Positions 63,411 to 64,000 of a stretch of 64,000 bases of DNA are shown one piece after another. The position numbers and the translations under genes were made by a program. Each line of letters starts with the position of its first letter. Within the stretch, counting starts at the first letter, position 1. Source of the DNA: Gorsachius magnificus (Eukaryota > Chordata > Aves > Pelecaniformes > Ardeidae); contig CM067104.1 of the NCBI GenBank assembly GCA_034008185.1, positions 2,075,799 through 2,139,798 on the forward strand, given 5' to 3'. The notes under the pieces were generated by a model. It was not told the origin of the DNA, did not search any database, and saw only the letters and a program-made list of their open reading frames with translations.

Positions 63411-63416
63411 ATAAAA
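63411..63416 (+). terminator. KRT8: KRT8 poly(A) signal
   Basis: AATAAA in CCGGAATAAAACCTTCG, 104 bases past the stop codon, a typical keratin 3' UTR length. Confidence 0.85.
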
Positions 63417-63524
63417 CCTTCGAAATACGGAATTTTTGTGGTAACCACCGGTGCCGGGGCTGCTGCCCGCGGGGAGGTGGGGGCCTGGAGAAGCGTCCAC
63501 CCGCCCGGGGGGGGCCGCGGCCAG

Positions 63525-63795
63525 GGGTGCCAGGATCCATTCCTGGGGCCAGGATCTCCCTGGGGTCCAGGATCCTCGGGCCGGCCATCCTGGGGTGCCA
63601 GGATTCATCCCTGGGGGCCAGGATCCATCCCTGAGTTCCAGGATCCATTCCTGGGTGCCAGGATCCATCCCTGGGTACCAGGATCCATCCCGGGGTGCCA
63701 GGATTCCCTCTTGGGGTGCCAGGATCCATCCCTGGGTACCAGGATCCATCCCGGGGTGCCAGGATCCCTCCTGGGGTGCCAGGATCCGGCCCAGC
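63525..63795. repeat. GGGTGCCAGGATCCATCCCT minisatellite downstream of KRT8
   Basis: Units of about 20 bases, some 13 copies, 110 bases beyond the KRT8 poly(A) signal. The last 200 bases of the window show nothing recognised. Confidence 0.92.
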
Positions 63796-64000
63796 CCGCC
63801 CACCCCTGCGCAGCCCCATGCCAGGCATTGTGGGGTCTTTTAGGGTCCCCAGCACCAACCCGCAGGGGCGTTAATTACGGCCCTCGTTAACGCTGGCTGG
63901 AACGAGGCCGCCGCCAGTGTTCAAAATCCAACTGGCCAAAGCCGCAGGATTTTTCCCCAAACCAAGGGTCCCTCTGGGATCCAAGTGGCGGCTCCCACCA

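Overview
The window is vertebrate nuclear DNA, almost certainly from a bird. It contains many fragments of the avian CR1 retrotransposon, with tails of the (ATTCTATG)n type. The genes are compact and intron-rich, the DNA is very GC-rich, and minisatellites occur every few kilobases, all typical of an avian microchromosome. A 500-base run of N (41042-41541) shows it is a draft scaffold.

From left to right: 630-6615 (+) holds the last five coding exons of the sodium channel gene SCN8A, followed by a long 3' UTR to a poly(A) signal at 12275. ESPL1 (separase) lies tail-to-tail with it at 15360-29097 (-), with 30 coding exons and a cell-cycle type promoter near 29470-29580. MFSD5 (32656-34021, -) lies upstream of ESPL1 on the same strand. 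PIP4K2C (36620-39607, +) has ten coding exons. The N gap follows. Beyond it is the first coding exon of a gene on the minus strand, best read as EIF4B (43616-43628), then KRT18 (45033-49112, -) and, divergently, KRT8 (56810-63307, +). The spaces between genes are mostly minisatellites, microsatellites and CR1 debris.

MFSD5/ESPL1 and EIF4B/KRT18/KRT8 are neighbour sets known from human chromosome 12q13. SCN8A and PIP4K2C lie elsewhere on that human arm. The order seen here is therefore either a real rearrangement or partly a scaffolding artefact: the gap cuts through what should be the body of EIF4B. KRT8 and KRT18 encode the two obligate partners of simple-epithelial keratin filaments. ESPL1 cuts cohesin at anaphase, PIP4K2C handles phosphoinositides, MFSD5 is a molybdate transporter family member, and SCN8A is the Nav1.6 channel. 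No shared pathway links the whole window.

Several genes carry local defects: two single-base frameshifts in ESPL1 (one at the catalytic-cysteine motif), one frameshift in MFSD5, a disrupted exon 6 in KRT18, and no visible 3' splice site for KRT8 exon 8. All lie in or near homopolymers or GC-rich tracts, so sequence error is the first explanation. I found no new gene system. The most informative signals are an AT-AC intron in SCN8A, the truncated EIF4B next to the gap, a compound CR1 present three times, a family of GTGCAA-core minisatellites, a repeat between the TATA box and start codon of KRT8, and a perfect 27-bp inverted repeat in PIP4K2C.
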